From contig JAOACU010000208.1 of the NCBI GenBank assembly GCA_026417715.1, positions 1 to 5,382 of the forward strand: a stretch of 5,382 nt of DNA. The letters run 5' to 3'. Below the pieces are notes generated by a model. The model was not told where the DNA came from. It was given only the letters and a program-made list of their open reading frames with translations, and did no database searches. The stretch's first letter is position 1; every line of letters starts with the position of its first letter. Positions 5,192 through 5,382 of this stretch are shown piece by piece. Both the position numbers and the translations under genes were made by a program. The DNA is from Anaerolineae bacterium (GTDB taxonomy: Bacteria; Chloroflexota; Anaerolineae; UBA4142).

Positions 5192-5382
5192 CGAGCCATT
5201 TACCGTTTTCTGCCCATGAGCGAGTCTTTCGACAAGGCGAATAAATCTTGTGGTGAGCGAAGCGAATCCATCACACCAACAACTACCCGAAGCCGACCGT
5301 TCGGTGAGCTCACGGCGGAGTCTACGTCGGCTAATTTAGTCCTCGCAGAGTCTGCCCTGAGCCCGAAGGGCGGGCTTGGGGT
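5192..5382. other. Non-coding tail with several small inverted repeats
   Basis: No gene is visible here. Small structures include TGTGGTG/CATCACA (5249-5255/5269-5275, one wobble) around GCGAAGCGAATC; AGCCGAC/GTCGGCT (5291-5297/5326-5332) enclosing the perfect 10-bp palindrome GTGAGCTCAC (5304-5313); and an AGCCC/GGGCT stem (5360-5364/5372-5376) cut off near the right edge. These look like fragments of dispersed hairpin repeats. A structured RNA cannot be excluded. The preceding 5094-5152 shows nothing recognisable. Confidence 0.45.

Noticed and set aside
4793..5382. tRNA or rRNA gene in the non-coding tail
   Set aside because: No cloverleaf, T-arm consensus or rRNA motif was seen on either strand by eye.

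Overview
The window looks like a bacterial chromosome segment. It is moderately GC-rich in coding DNA, with very frequent CGCG/GCGC motifs, and its intergenic DNA is crowded with short repeats. The protein types and repeat style (heptanucleotide arrays, CACAGAG-type hairpins, TGTCATTCTGAG-type hairpins) would fit a Chloroflexota/Anaerolineae-like genome. That placement is an inference from overall style; no marker gene here fixes it.

Layout. Positions 1-1209 hold the 3' part of a long coiled-coil protein ending in a helix-hairpin-helix domain, closed by a strong intrinsic terminator (1217-1260). A 111-bp inverted-repeat element (1324-1434) and a degenerate half copy (1435-1492) follow, reaching almost to the start of a cytosolic gamma-glutamyltransferase-family gene (1505-3139, +). 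A zinc-ribbon Nudix hydrolase gene (3089-3634, -) converges on it and overlaps its 3' end by 51 bp. The Nudix gene and a tRNA-dihydrouridine synthase gene (3806-4792, +) diverge from a compact region with overlapping -10 elements, and each leader carries its own heptanucleotide array. From 4793 to 5382 no gene is visible. That stretch holds a nested hairpin sharing the dus stop codon, a second near-identical copy of the 111-bp element in the opposite orientation with a perfect 8-bp target duplication, an 18-bp-arm palindrome and further small inverted repeats.

The genes are housekeeping types (peptide/glutathione metabolism, nucleotide hydrolysis, tRNA modification) with no evident shared pathway; adjacency alone does not make them a system. 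The most interesting content is the repeat biology: a small non-autonomous element with clear signs of transposition, and at least four arrays of different sequence that all have a period of 7 bp. Two of those arrays lie in frame inside the transferase, one of them just before the predicted autoprocessing threonine.
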